This document shows, piece by piece, positions 1 to 7,173 of a stretch of DNA of 64,000 nt. Origin of the DNA: a bacterium. Lineage in GTDB: Bacteria; Planctomycetota; UBA1135; UBA2386. Position 1 is the stretch's first letter, and each line of letters begins with the position of its first letter. A program made the position numbers and the translations under genes. The notes beneath the pieces are model-generated. The model searched no databases and was not told the origin of the DNA. It saw only the letters and a list, made by a program, of their open reading frames with translations. The stretch spans positions 297,603-361,602 of the forward strand of contig JAUILN010000010.1 of assembly GCA_030432695.1 (NCBI GenBank). Direction: 5' to 3'.

Positions 1-583
1 CCACGACGCCGGTGATCCCGTCGACCACCGGGACCAGCGTGAGGTCGAGCCCCGCGATCCGGTCCCCGGGCTCGGGCCAGACCTGTAGCCAGTCGTCGGT
101 GTGCAGACCGTCGGCCTGCGCTTCGAGCAGCAGGTCACCCGAACGCTCGTCGCCGGGACGCTCGAAGCGGAAGGTCCCGTCCGCGTCGCTGCTGGTCTCG
201 GCGAGGGCCTGGAGAGTCCGGGCGCCGTAGGACGCCGGGTAGCCGAGCACCACGCGGACTCCGGACCGCGGTTGCGTGCCGCCCGTGGGCGCGCGCTCGA
301 AGACCCGGCCGGCCAGCACGTAGCCGGGGGCGGGTCCGCCGGCGTCGGGATCGGCGACGGGATCGGCGACGGGTCCGTGGTCGGTGCTGGTGGCGACATC
401 CCGGCGCGGATCCGTAGAGGGCGGGGTCTCGCCGGTCCGTGGCTCCGTCCGCGTCGGGACCTCGCCGTTCTCCGTGGTCCCCGTGCGCGGATCCAGCGAA
501 CGATCGCTCCAGGAATCACAGACGATCCAGCCGAGCAGACCGAGGATCGCCAGCAGCAGAGTGACGAGCAGGACGCGTCCCAT
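1..583 (-). CDS. Exported protein with carboxypeptidase-regulatory-like domain (partial, runs off left edge)
   Basis: An open minus-strand frame starts at the ATG at 583 and has no stop down to base 1, giving 194 codons, so the C-terminus lies outside the window. Residues 1-20 (MGRVLLVTLLLAILGLLGWI) form one hydrophobic segment that could be a signal anchor. A Pro/Thr/Glu/Asp-rich linker of about 60 residues follows. The next part reads like a carboxypeptidase-regulatory-like beta sandwich: GYVLAGRVFERA, GVRVVLG, then SDADGTFRFE and a GD turn. Such domains act as extracellular adhesion or structural modules in planctomycete proteins. It lies just downstream of the broken DPP-IV gene on the same strand, and the tail of that relic overlaps this start in another frame. 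Ligand and role are unknown. Confidence 0.6.
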   Translation of the reverse strand, partial: MGRVLLVTLLLAILGLLGWIVCDSWSDRSLDPRTGTTENGEVPTRTEPRTGETPPSTDPRRDVATSTDHGPVADPVADPDAGGPAPGYVLAGRVFERAPTGGTQPRSGVRVVLGYPASYGARTLQALAETSSDADGTFRFERPGDERSGDLLLEAQADGLHTDDWLQVWPEPGDRIAGLDLTLVPVVDGITGVV

Positions 584-1545
584 GCGGCAAAGGTATGCCG
601 TGGCGTCGGGCGGATTGACGCGAATTCGGTTCCGGCCGTCGTCGCCAGTGATCCGTCGTCTGCAGGTGCCGCTCGAAGAGAGCCAGCTGCTTGCCGAGCA
701 GGTAACGGGCGTAGTGCGGCGGCCGGGTCCAGCCGTGGGTCGCGTGGAGAGCGAACGCGAAGTCGAAGTCCTTGCCGGCGCGCATCAAGGCCTCGGCGAG
801 GTCGACCACGGTCTTGAAGGGAACGCCCGGGTCCTGCATGCCGTGGATCAGCAACAGCGGGTCCTCGAGGTTCTCCGCGTACTGCGCGGCGCCGCGCGCG
901 AAGGCCGCGGGCAGGGTGTCGGAGGTGCGGACGATGGCGACGTCGAACAGGCCGGGCTTCTACAACAATGCGTAGAAGCCGCCCCAGCGGTTGCGCACGG
1001 TGTCGGAGTACACCGGGCCGAACCGCACCGGATAGCGGCGGCCGGGCTCGAGGGAGGGCGGCTCGAGGATGCGGGCGTGCAGCGTGGCGTCGTCGTGGAG
1101 GCTCGGGAAGGTCGCGTCGCGGGCGGTCGCGAAGCTCTTGGGGATGTGCTGATCGTGGTGCGAGTCGGTGATGCGGCGGGGGCGCGCGCCGGTGATCGCC
1201 TCGACGAGGTAGAGCCCGGTCGGCTGGGTGTCGCTGCCGTTCAGAAAGGCGACGTGCCGACCGTCGGGAGACGAGTAGGGTCGTGCTTCCCCGGGGACTT
1301 CGGTGACCTGCGCCGGAGCCGCTTCGCCCAGCGCGGTGCGGAACACGTGCCGCTCGTACGGGCTCGGTTCGTTCAACGGGTCGAAGACGTGCAGCCAGCG
1401 GTCCTCGGCGGTGTCGGAGTCGCGGTCGATCAGCAACAAGCCGTCCTTCGACCACGAGAAGTCGATGATCTCGTTGGCGGTCGGCCCGGGAGATCGAGGA
1501 AACCCAGCTCCGCGCTCGCGACGTCGAGAAGGCCGGCGCATGGGA
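516..1545 (-). pseudogene. Relic of an S9 family (DPP-IV type) prolyl peptidase
   Basis: Three pieces of one peptidase read in order on the minus strand. Near 1541-1490 a frame gives LLDVASAELGFLDLPG. After a frameshift at about 1490 the next frame continues with ANEIIDFSWSKDGLL, the DPP-IV N-terminal propeller, down to NRWGGFYALL and a TAG stop at 960-962. The same frame resumes with KPGLFDVAIVRTSDT and LLIHGMQDPGV, ending with the ATHGW histidine region. The acid (QDPG) and the His (THGW) of the triad are present. The block between WGGF and KPGLFD, which should carry the GxSxG nucleophile, is missing. Intact relatives have roughly 100 residues there. The gene is therefore dead. An intact S9 peptidase lies at 51652-53898. 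Confidence 0.8.
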
Positions 1546-1736
1546 AGCATGAGCTACGTCCTGGAGCCCAGCGCCGGCGAGCTGGCCCGCACCGCCCGCT
1601 CGCTGGTCTCGGCCCGCAAGGATCCGGGAGACGATCGGGAGCCCGGACACTCGCGACGTCACCTGCTGATTGAGGCGCACACGCCACGACGGTAGAACGT
1701 CGAGACGGCACGACCGGGCCAGCACCGTGAACGACC
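1546..1736. other. Intergenic stretch with no recognisable gene
   Basis: Between the DPP-IV relic and the hypothetical gene at 1737 I see no convincing coding frame, hairpin or repeat. A weak resemblance exists between the plus-strand text near 1561-1595 and that near 6883-6915 (both read TGGAGCCCAGC, then a CGGCGAGC block), but it is too short to interpret. Confidence 0.4.
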
Positions 1737-2744
1737 ATGCCGAACCACTCCGATCCAGAGACCGTCGCCCGGCTCCAACGGGTCCTCGAAACCGCGTCGC
1801 GCCAGCGCGGCCACGAGCCGAGCGCCGAGCTGGCCACCGCACTCGACGGACTTGCCCGGCACAGCCATGAAACCGGTCATCCGGTGCTCGTGGATCTGGC
1901 GAAGCTCGTCGTCGACATCGAGTCGCCGACCGGGGCCGGCCTGGTGGCGGTGGCCATCGGAGCCTCCGTCGAGCAGGGTGCGGACCCCGCGTCGACGATC
2001 GACGGCGTGCTGCGCGGCATGTTGAAGTGGACCGCCCTGGTCCCCGACGAGGAGAGCCAGTCCGGGTCCATCGGTATCGATCCCGACCTGGTGACCGGCC
2101 TCGACCGGTTCGGGCAGTCCTGTGTGGCCCATCTGCAGCGACTGGACGACCCACGCGCCTCGATTCACGACCTCGACCAGATCTGCGAGGAACTGCAGCG
2201 TGTCGAGTTCGCCGCGAACGGCCCGGTGTGGATCCTCTCCCTGCTGACCCAGACCAGCGGCGAGCTATTGGTCCTCCACGGTGTCCAGGCCTGCGGCTTC
2301 CGGGTGCGTTACCGGCACCTCGGCAACTGCTTCCACCTGTTCTCCCTCCTCCAGGTCGCGCTCGGCACCCGCATGCCGGGCGGATCGAAGCCAGATCCCG
2401 GGATCGCCGCCAAGGCGATCGGCAGGGACCTCCGGCCCGGCAGGGACCAGGCCTGGTGGCACTACGGCCAACCGACCGGGTCCACTCCGAGCCCCGCCAG
2501 CATGGTCTTCGGAGAGGCGTCGCCGGCGAGCATCGCAGCCGTCGACGGCGAACAGGTCCTCCTGCTCTGGCCCCCGATCCTGCAGGGACGCAACTGGGAC
2601 GCCGGCTTCTTCCACCCGGTGATCGCTTCGCGACCACCGAGTGTCGAGGTGCTGGGTCGGCTCTCGGCCCAGGAAGTCGCTCGCTGGCGGGCGGAGCTGG
2701 GCCTTCCGCCGGCGAACAGGAGATCGCGCTGGCGGCTCTGGTAA
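1737..2744 (+). CDS. Hypothetical cytoplasmic protein, 335 aa
   Basis: This is a full-length frame from the ATG at 1737 with codon use like the core genes. There is no signal peptide or membrane segment, so it should be cytoplasmic. The N-terminal 170 residues look mainly helical and are rich in Ala, Leu, Glu and Arg. The middle (residues about 175-215) has Trp, Leu, Cys, Gly and His residues in short strand-like stretches. The C-terminus ends in a basic RRSRWRLW tail. I do not recognise a family or catalytic motif. It stands alone: upstream is a broken peptidase and downstream are opposite-strand genes. Its intact frame among broken neighbours suggests it is still expressed or arrived recently. 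Confidence 0.6.
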   Translation: MPNHSDPETVARLQRVLETASRQRGHEPSAELATALDGLARHSHETGHPVLVDLAKLVVDIESPTGAGLVAVAIGASVEQGADPASTIDGVLRGMLKWTALVPDEESQSGSIGIDPDLVTGLDRFGQSCVAHLQRLDDPRASIHDLDQICEELQRVEFAANGPVWILSLLTQTSGELLVLHGVQACGFRVRYRHLGNCFHLFSLLQVALGTRMPGGSKPDPGIAAKAIGRDLRPGRDQAWWHYGQPTGSTPSPASMVFGEASPASIAAVDGEQVLLLWPPILQGRNWDAGFFHPVIASRPPSVEVLGRLSAQEVARWRAELGLPPANRRSRWRLW

Positions 2745-2834
2745 GGCCACGGGCGGGCCACCCTGGACGCAACCGACCCGCGCCGCCAACCTCTTCCGGA
2801 CGCGCGTCGAGCCGGCCTACCTGGTGGGCTGGAG

Positions 2835-3320
2835 CTACGTCCAGCAGAAGGCTTCGATGCCGGCCTTCACCGGGAAGTCGTCGATCGGCCCCGCTTGTCC
2901 AGCGCGGCCCAGCCGCTTGCGGGCCAGCTCCCAGTCGGTCTTCGCGCGCCGTGGCGTGATGTCCAGCGCCTCGGCTTCGGGCTGGCCGCGGAAGCGCTGG
3001 TCCGTGCGTTCGGCGGCTGCGGCGAGCGCGTCGCGCAGCGTCACGTCGATGCCCAGCGCATTGCCGCCGTCGAGAGGTCGAGCTGCTGCGAGTCCGTCGT
3101 CGACCAGGAAGGTCGGCATCGCGTGGGAGTCGGCGGCAGCCTGCAGGGCCTTCGCCCGATCCGCCTTCAGGGCTTCGCTCTGCGGGCGCAGGGTCTGCAG
3201 TTGACCTCGGATCTGCTGTTCCCGGTCGCTCACCTGCCACGCGAAGATCGACGACACCACGACGCCGGCCGCCAGCAGCAGCAGCAGCAGCAGGGCCGTC
3301 GCGCTCAGGACCGCGATCAC
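2835..3320 (-). pseudogene. Chimeric fragment: kinase transmembrane linker joined to an ECF sigma factor tail
   Basis: The 161-residue frame begins with a hydrophobic segment (residues 5-28). Residues about 50-115 resemble the juxtamembrane and TPR-entry region of planctomycete Ser/Thr kinases: FLVDDGLAAA, then VTLRDALAAAAERTDQRF and RGQPE. From residue 117 the text changes to ALDITPRRAKTDWELARK, which matches the region 4 tail of planctomycete ECF-like sigma factors (usual form DISPRTVKREW..AR.WL). No kinase catalytic domain is present. The frame stays open upstream of the nominal GTG start as RRAYRRWSV, like a kinase juxtamembrane stretch, and there it overlaps the end of the next gene. I read this as a deletion scar joining three genes, not as a working two-gene operon. 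The sigma match is from memory of the family. Confidence 0.6.
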
Positions 3321-5293
3321 GGACCACCGCCGGTAAGCGCGTCGACCTGATTCCTCACCCAGGAGCCTAGCCCATCGAGGTCACCGAGGTCGTACCGATG
3401 GATGAGCACCTCATCCAACGCCGGAAACCTCGACTCTGCGACTCCGGGCTGCCCGATGACCCGCACGGGCTTGCCCAGCGCGTGGGCCACGCCGCACTCC
3501 AGGGCGGCATTGGCATTGAACCCGGTGAGGTCGACCAGCACGAAAGACGCCGTGCACAGACACCGCCACAGCGAAGCGAGGAGGGAAGGGTCGTTCGTGT
3601 CGTCGTGGCGCAGGTAGGTCATGGGTCCACCGGCCAGGGCCTTGCGCAATGCCACGCTCACCTGATCGGGCCACCCACCGTGGAAGGCCGTGACGTGAAA
3701 GAGGAAGGGTGGCGCATCGGGATCCGGCCAGGCCCGGGGCCAGGCGGGGAGGCAAACCTGGGCCCGAGCATCCGGGTTGGACGCGAGCACCGCACCGAGG
3801 ATGTCCCGCGCGATGGTCGGGTCTTCGATATGGCTCTCGAACTCCGACAGCAGATGGGTCTGGTGGGGAAACCGTCGGCGTGTGGCCTCGAGCAGCGGGA
3901 CCAGACTGACCGGCTCCGGAGCGCGCTGAGGCAGATAGAACGCGGCATCGAGCGCGGCGAGGAATGCCCCCTCGTCCAGAGCGTCGTCCGCCGTTCGCAC
4001 CGGCTGGACATCGATGTTGAAGGGCACATCGAAGTCCGGAGCGGCCAACACGACCACCGGCCTACCCAGCACCAATGCAATCCCCAACGCATAGGCCCCG
4101 GCGGCCAGACTCGGCGGGTCGCCGACGAGGTGAACGACGACGACGGTGGATCGGCGGATCGCGTCGTAGTGCGACTGGGCAACGTTCTGCCCAGGTTCCG
4201 GACCGAGCACTTCGAGACCATGGTCCCGACACGCTTGCTCGAGGGCGCCACGCAACGGCCCTTCGGTCAAGTAGACCCCGTTGGCATCCGGCGCCCGCCG
4301 GGTCGCGGTCCAGATCGGCGAAGCCCATGACAGGTGATGACGGTACAGCAGCTGCCGCGCATCCAGGGCGAGGGCGCGGAGCCGGCTCGCCTCCAGGTCA
4401 CGCACCTCCTCGGGGGATGCTCCATCCAGGTCTTCGGTGACCCGATCGATGATGCGCTGGGCGAGATCGCCGGCGCGGTCCCGGCTGGCGGTGTCGATGT
4501 TGAGGGCGAGTGCCTGGTCGACCAGCGTCTGCCAGAGCGCGATCAGGTGCTGAACGATCGGCGCCTGCCCGCCCGTGCGCCTGGAATCCGCCGTCCGGAC
4601 GATCTCCATCAGCTCCTGGAAGCCCCGCTGGATCTCCTCCACGCCACGCATCATCTCACCGACCTCGGCAGGGTTCCCCAAGTCGATGATGCGCTGCAGG
4701 CGCGCCTGGATGCCGAGGAGACTCGCGCGGTCCAGCGAGTACGTCGACAAACCGGCGACGAGGTCACGGATCGACCCGACTGCCTCCTTGCGACGCCGAC
4801 TGTAGTCTCGCAGCTGATCGAGCAATGACCGGCTCTTGCTCAACCACGCCTCGGTCTGCGGAGCGTGGCTCGGCAGGCACCGCTCGAGCACCGGGAGCGC
4901 CCTCTGGTAGCGAGCAACCGCTTCCTCCACCACCTCGACGCTGGTCGGCGACTTGATGAGCACGTTCGCCAGGTTGCTGTCGAACTTCGCCCGCAGGACC
5001 TCGTCATCCGCGAGGTCCACATACCGCTGAGCCTGCCGGTAGGACTCGATCGCATCCGCGATCTGCAGATGGCCTCCCTGCGCCAGATCGAACTGGGCGC
5101 TACCCAGCCACATCATCGTCGTAGCTGTCTCCTTGGCGCTCGAGCCCTCCCGGAGCTGCTCGTCGAGTACAGCCTGAAGCTCGAGCACAACCTCGGACAC
5201 CTGCTGCGCGAAGCGCGGATCCTGAAGCCTCAGGGAATCCAATGCTCGATCATGAGCATCCGCCGCCCGCTCTCGTCGACTCGACCACGACAT
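3317..5293 (-). CDS. TPR protein with two nucleoside deoxyribosyltransferase-like domains
   Basis: The start is the ATG at 5293, with GGAGGGATCC directly upstream as a strong ribosome binding site. The longer frame to 5422 runs into repeat debris. The 658-residue protein is soluble. Residues about 25-180 are helical TPR-like repeats and 180-320 are further helices. Residues about 330-445 and 525-650 are two Rossmann-like domains of the nucleoside 2-deoxyribosyltransferase/TIR-like type. Each has a hydrophobic strand after an alert-like motif (RRSTVVVVHLVG; CTASFVLVDLTG) and then a gly-rich helix and strand (YALGIALVLGRPVVVLA; ALECGVAHALGKPVRVIG). The second domain keeps an acidic pair, Asp588 and Glu599, in the places expected for NDT enzymes. 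The first domain has Ala/Tyr there and is probably a degenerate partner. Such TPR plus NDT/TIR proteins are often linked to conflict or NAD/nucleotide sensing, but function here is inference. The last few residues may lie in scar DNA. Confidence 0.7.
   Translation of the reverse strand: MSWSSRRERAADAHDRALDSLRLQDPRFAQQVSEVVLELQAVLDEQLREGSSAKETATTMMWLGSAQFDLAQGGHLQIADAIESYRQAQRYVDLADDEVLRAKFDSNLANVLIKSPTSVEVVEEAVARYQRALPVLERCLPSHAPQTEAWLSKSRSLLDQLRDYSRRRKEAVGSIRDLVAGLSTYSLDRASLLGIQARLQRIIDLGNPAEVGEMMRGVEEIQRGFQELMEIVRTADSRRTGGQAPIVQHLIALWQTLVDQALALNIDTASRDRAGDLAQRIIDRVTEDLDGASPEEVRDLEASRLRALALDARQLLYRHHLSWASPIWTATRRAPDANGVYLTEGPLRGALEQACRDHGLEVLGPEPGQNVAQSHYDAIRRSTVVVVHLVGDPPSLAAGAYALGIALVLGRPVVVLAAPDFDVPFNIDVQPVRTADDALDEGAFLAALDAAFYLPQRAPEPVSLVPLLEATRRRFPHQTHLLSEFESHIEDPTIARDILGAVLASNPDARAQVCLPAWPRAWPDPDAPPFLFHVTAFHGGWPDQVSVALRKALAGGPMTYLRHDDTNDPSLLASLWRCLCTASFVLVDLTGFNANAALECGVAHALGKPVRVIGQPGVAESRFPALDEVLIHRYDLGDLDGLGSWVRNQVDALTGGGP
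5281..5293 (-). promoter_or_regulatory. Start-deciding Shine-Dalgarno for the TPR/NDT gene (SD lies just upstream of 5293)
   Basis: On the minus strand the text GGAGGGATCC immediately precedes the ATG at 5293-5291 (SD at about 5294-5303). This places initiation at 5293 and excludes the 43-residue upstream extension, whose first residues come from a repeat shared with 11062-11083. Confidence 0.6.
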
Positions 5294-5389
5294 GGATCCC
5301 TCCGGGTATGAACGTCGTCGTTCCCGCCCGGACGGTATCGATCGAGCGACGAACGCGCCAGGCCAGGTGCCGTCGTGGTCGCGTGTGTC

Positions 5390-5421
5390 GACGATCACCA
5401 AGAAGCGCGGAGCTTCGATCA
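5390..5421. repeat. Dispersed repeat, copy 1
   Basis: Twenty-two bases (5400-5421, AAGAAGCGCGGAGCTTCGAT then CA) are identical to 11062-11083, and the flanking ten bases are similar. The second copy begins exactly at the stop codon of the frameshifted helix-turn-helix gene. This copy sits beside the IS110 relic. Both lie in insertion-sequence debris, so it may be the conserved end of a lost element. Confidence 0.6.
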
Positions 5422-5504
5422 TGCGCCGCGGTTCACGGCGTGCGGACGACGGCCCGGTCGCCTCGTTCGACGTCTACGCTGCCACGGGGAGTGGTGAGTG
5501 TCAG

Positions 5505-5747
5505 GTCAGTCCGTCGTGGATGCGCGACAGCTCTCGTACTTGGATCACCCACGCGGCATCCGGCCGCAGCTTGCGGTAGGCGCGAGGGTCGGTGCGCAGC
5601 GAGCTGGCGAGTCCGAGTGCGTCCCGTCGATCGTCCTTGCTTCACCTGCCGTTCGGCAACCACCTCGCCCTGCACGTCGAGAACGCAGACGTGGTGCATC
5701 TCCGTCGCCCAGTCGACTCCGACGAATAGGGGCTTGTCTTCGGTCAT
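5505..5747 (-). pseudogene. Internally deleted IS110-family transposase
   Basis: The N-terminus starts at the ATG at 5747 and reads DKPLFVGVDWATEMHHVCVL, the typical RuvC-like DEDD start of IS110 transposases, with the first catalytic Asp in VGVD. After VVAERQVKQG the frame breaks. Another frame then gives DALGLASSLRTDPRAYRKL and VIQVRELSRIHDGLT with a TGA stop at about 5505. In intact IS110 proteins these two segments are separated by about 60 residues, and the protein continues for some 250 more. The remnant therefore lost the middle of the catalytic domain and the whole C-terminal transposase_20 part. It cannot move. Confidence 0.75.
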
Positions 5748-5751
5748 CTTG

Positions 5752-5893
5752 GCTACCGCTCGGGATCAGGATGCTCGACGACACCGCGTTCACCGGCTGC
5801 CCTGCACGGGCGCTCGAGGCGCACCCGACCAGGGCGCCGGTCGCCAAGGCCGCGAGCTGCAGGACAGGGATCGTCGCAGGGTGGCGTGTCGCA
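5752..5893 (-). pseudogene. Possible N-terminal lipoprotein signal fragment
   Basis: One minus-strand frame reads like a lipoprotein signal peptide: IPVLQLAALATGALVGCASS, with a plausible lipobox LVGC. The fragment runs straight into the IS110 relic, whose ATG is at 5747. The nearest upstream ATG is in a different frame, so a frameshift must be assumed. It may be the 5' end of a gene cut by the IS110 insertion. The call rests only on hydrophobicity and the lipobox. I see nothing else in 5894-6021. Confidence 0.25.
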
Positions 5894-6021
5894 TCCTGCG
5901 AGACGGGACCTCCGACGGGTAGGAGAGAGGACTTGCAAGGCGGGCACCACGCGGTTCGACTCGCCGCTCCTGCCTCCCAGGACACTGGGGGCACAAACCC
6001 GCTGCCCCGGAGCGCAAGGCC

Positions 6022-6621
6022 ATGACCGATATCGAGATCCTGCCCGCGAACAGCGACAAGAAGCCCTTCCAGGTGCGTCAGGCCTGGATGGACAAGCCGG
6101 GTCCGGTGCCCTGGGTCCAGCACGGCAACGTGTTCCTGTCGCTGTTCGAAACCGGCGAGGACTCCTGGCCGCCGGTGGTGAGGCAGGTGGCCGGGGGCAA
6201 GGCGTCCCTGTTCACCATCCTGACCGGCCGCCACGGCAGCAACATGCAGCTCACCACGGCAGGCGGACAGTTCACCCAGGTCAAGGACCCCGATCACCTG
6301 GTCCAGGACCAGATCAAGGTGGCGGGGCTCTCGAGGCAGCTCCCCGACGGCAGCGACCTGATGCTGCTGGACGTGACCGACGAGGACTTCAACACCAAGC
6401 GCCGGCTGCGCAGCATCGTGCGTCAGCTCGTGGACGCCAACCGCTACGTGATCCTCGCCTGGTGCTTCTCGATCTACGCCTTCAAGACCGTCTCGGCGAA
6501 GAAGATCGAGGAGCTCGGCGACGACGCCGCGGGGGTCCAGCAGTACATGAAGACCCAGCACCCGAACCTCCTGGACCAGAGCGTCAAGGACATCATCCAG
6601 AGCGACTGGACGCCCCTGTAG
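6022..6621 (+). CDS. Hypothetical protein, 199 aa
   Basis: The 199-residue frame starts at the ATG at 6022. The protein has no signal peptide and is acidic and soluble. Its first half has many short strands with Trp, Pro and Gly (WMDKPGPVPW, LFETGEDSWPPVV). The second half is more helical (RRLRSIVRQLVDANRYVILA, then FSIYAFKTVSAKKIEEL) with a moderately hydrophobic stretch at about 145-160. I do not recognise a family. Codon use is the standard GC3-rich pattern, unlike the relics around it, and the frame is unbroken. It is flanked by the IS110 relic and by a C-terminal fragment on the other strand, so it sits in an insertion hot spot. Confidence 0.55.
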   Translation: MTDIEILPANSDKKPFQVRQAWMDKPGPVPWVQHGNVFLSLFETGEDSWPPVVRQVAGGKASLFTILTGRHGSNMQLTTAGGQFTQVKDPDHLVQDQIKVAGLSRQLPDGSDLMLLDVTDEDFNTKRRLRSIVRQLVDANRYVILAWCFSIYAFKTVSAKKIEELGDDAAGVQQYMKTQHPNLLDQSVKDIIQSDWTPL

Positions 6622-6624
6622 TTC

Positions 6625-6876
6625 TCAGCGCCAGTCGAGCCACTGCACCGCCACGCTGCGGGCCAGGGTGTCCGTACCCGGATCGGTGCGGTGCAGGGCC
6701 TCGACGAGCTCGAGGATGTGCACCGAGCCGCGCCCCAGGGCCTCCTCGAATAGCGCCGACCAGGGCGGTGGGTCGTCGCGCAGGTGCACATCGGCCCGGT
6801 GGGGTCGGCCCAGGGCCGCGCGCAGGAGTTCCTGCAGGGCGGCGCCGGGATCCGTGGCGGCGCGTAGGAAGCACAA
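6625..6876 (-). pseudogene. C-terminal fragment of an unknown protein
   Basis: About 83 residues ending in VAVQWLDWR and a stop at 6625 form a coherent, leucine-rich helical segment (ALQELLRAALGR, SALFEEALGR, HILELVEALHRTDPG). Upstream, at about 6880, the sequence changes into an IS91-type relic, so the 5' part of the gene was lost. It converges with the hypothetical gene at 6022-6621, only three bases from that stop. I do not recognise the family. Confidence 0.4.
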
Positions 6877-6934
6877 GCTGCGTTGTGGAGCCCAGCCCCG
6901 GCGAGCCGGACCGCACCGACCCCCTCCAGCGGCT

Positions 6935-7160
6935 CGAACACCACCAGCTTCGTGCCGTCCTTCCACGGCCGCTCGAGCCGATACACCACCTTCCCGTCAC
7001 GAGTCCACGCCAGGCGCGACTCGTCCAGCGCGGGGCGCAGCGCATACCGGCACAGCCGCTCCAACGCGTCTCCCCGTCCTTCCGCCACGCGCGTCCTCGC
7101 CGGAATCTCGGCGACTCTCGTGGGCGAGACGCGCCTTCTCCTCCCCCACTCGTCGCACCC
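6935..7160 (-). mobile_element. IS91-type transposase relic, copy 1
   Basis: The minus strand reads DALERLCRYALRPALDESRL, then KVVYRLERPWKDGTKLVVFE. This is the conserved C-terminal half of IS91-type Y2 transposases (usual form ERLCRYALRPPL, then YRLKRPWRDGT, VVFEPL). Plus-strand bases from about 6951 to 7160 are nearly identical to 11549-11757. Both copies share a 65-bp block next to ERLCRY that is not IS91 sequence and that the third relic (19584-20380) lacks. The catalytic HFH and tyrosine regions are absent. It abuts the start of the Uma2-like gene. Confidence 0.7.
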
Positions 7161-7173
7161 CAAGTCGGATTCC

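Noticed and set aside
384..1673. 429-codon plus-strand frame at the left edge
   Set aside because: It runs against the DPP-IV relic and the partial carboxypeptidase-regulatory-like gene, has Arg/Gly-biased composition and no motif; it is the antisense shadow of high-GC coding DNA.
2835..5293. Two-gene translationally coupled operon based on the GTGA overlap at 3317-3320
   Set aside because: The downstream frame is open upstream of the GTG with kinase-like sequence and is itself a chimera, so the overlap is more likely a deletion junction.
1561..6915. Similarity between 1561-1595 and 6883-6915 (TGGAGCCCAGC, CGGCGAGC)
   Set aside because: Too short and too GC-biased to separate from chance; no shared protein reading.
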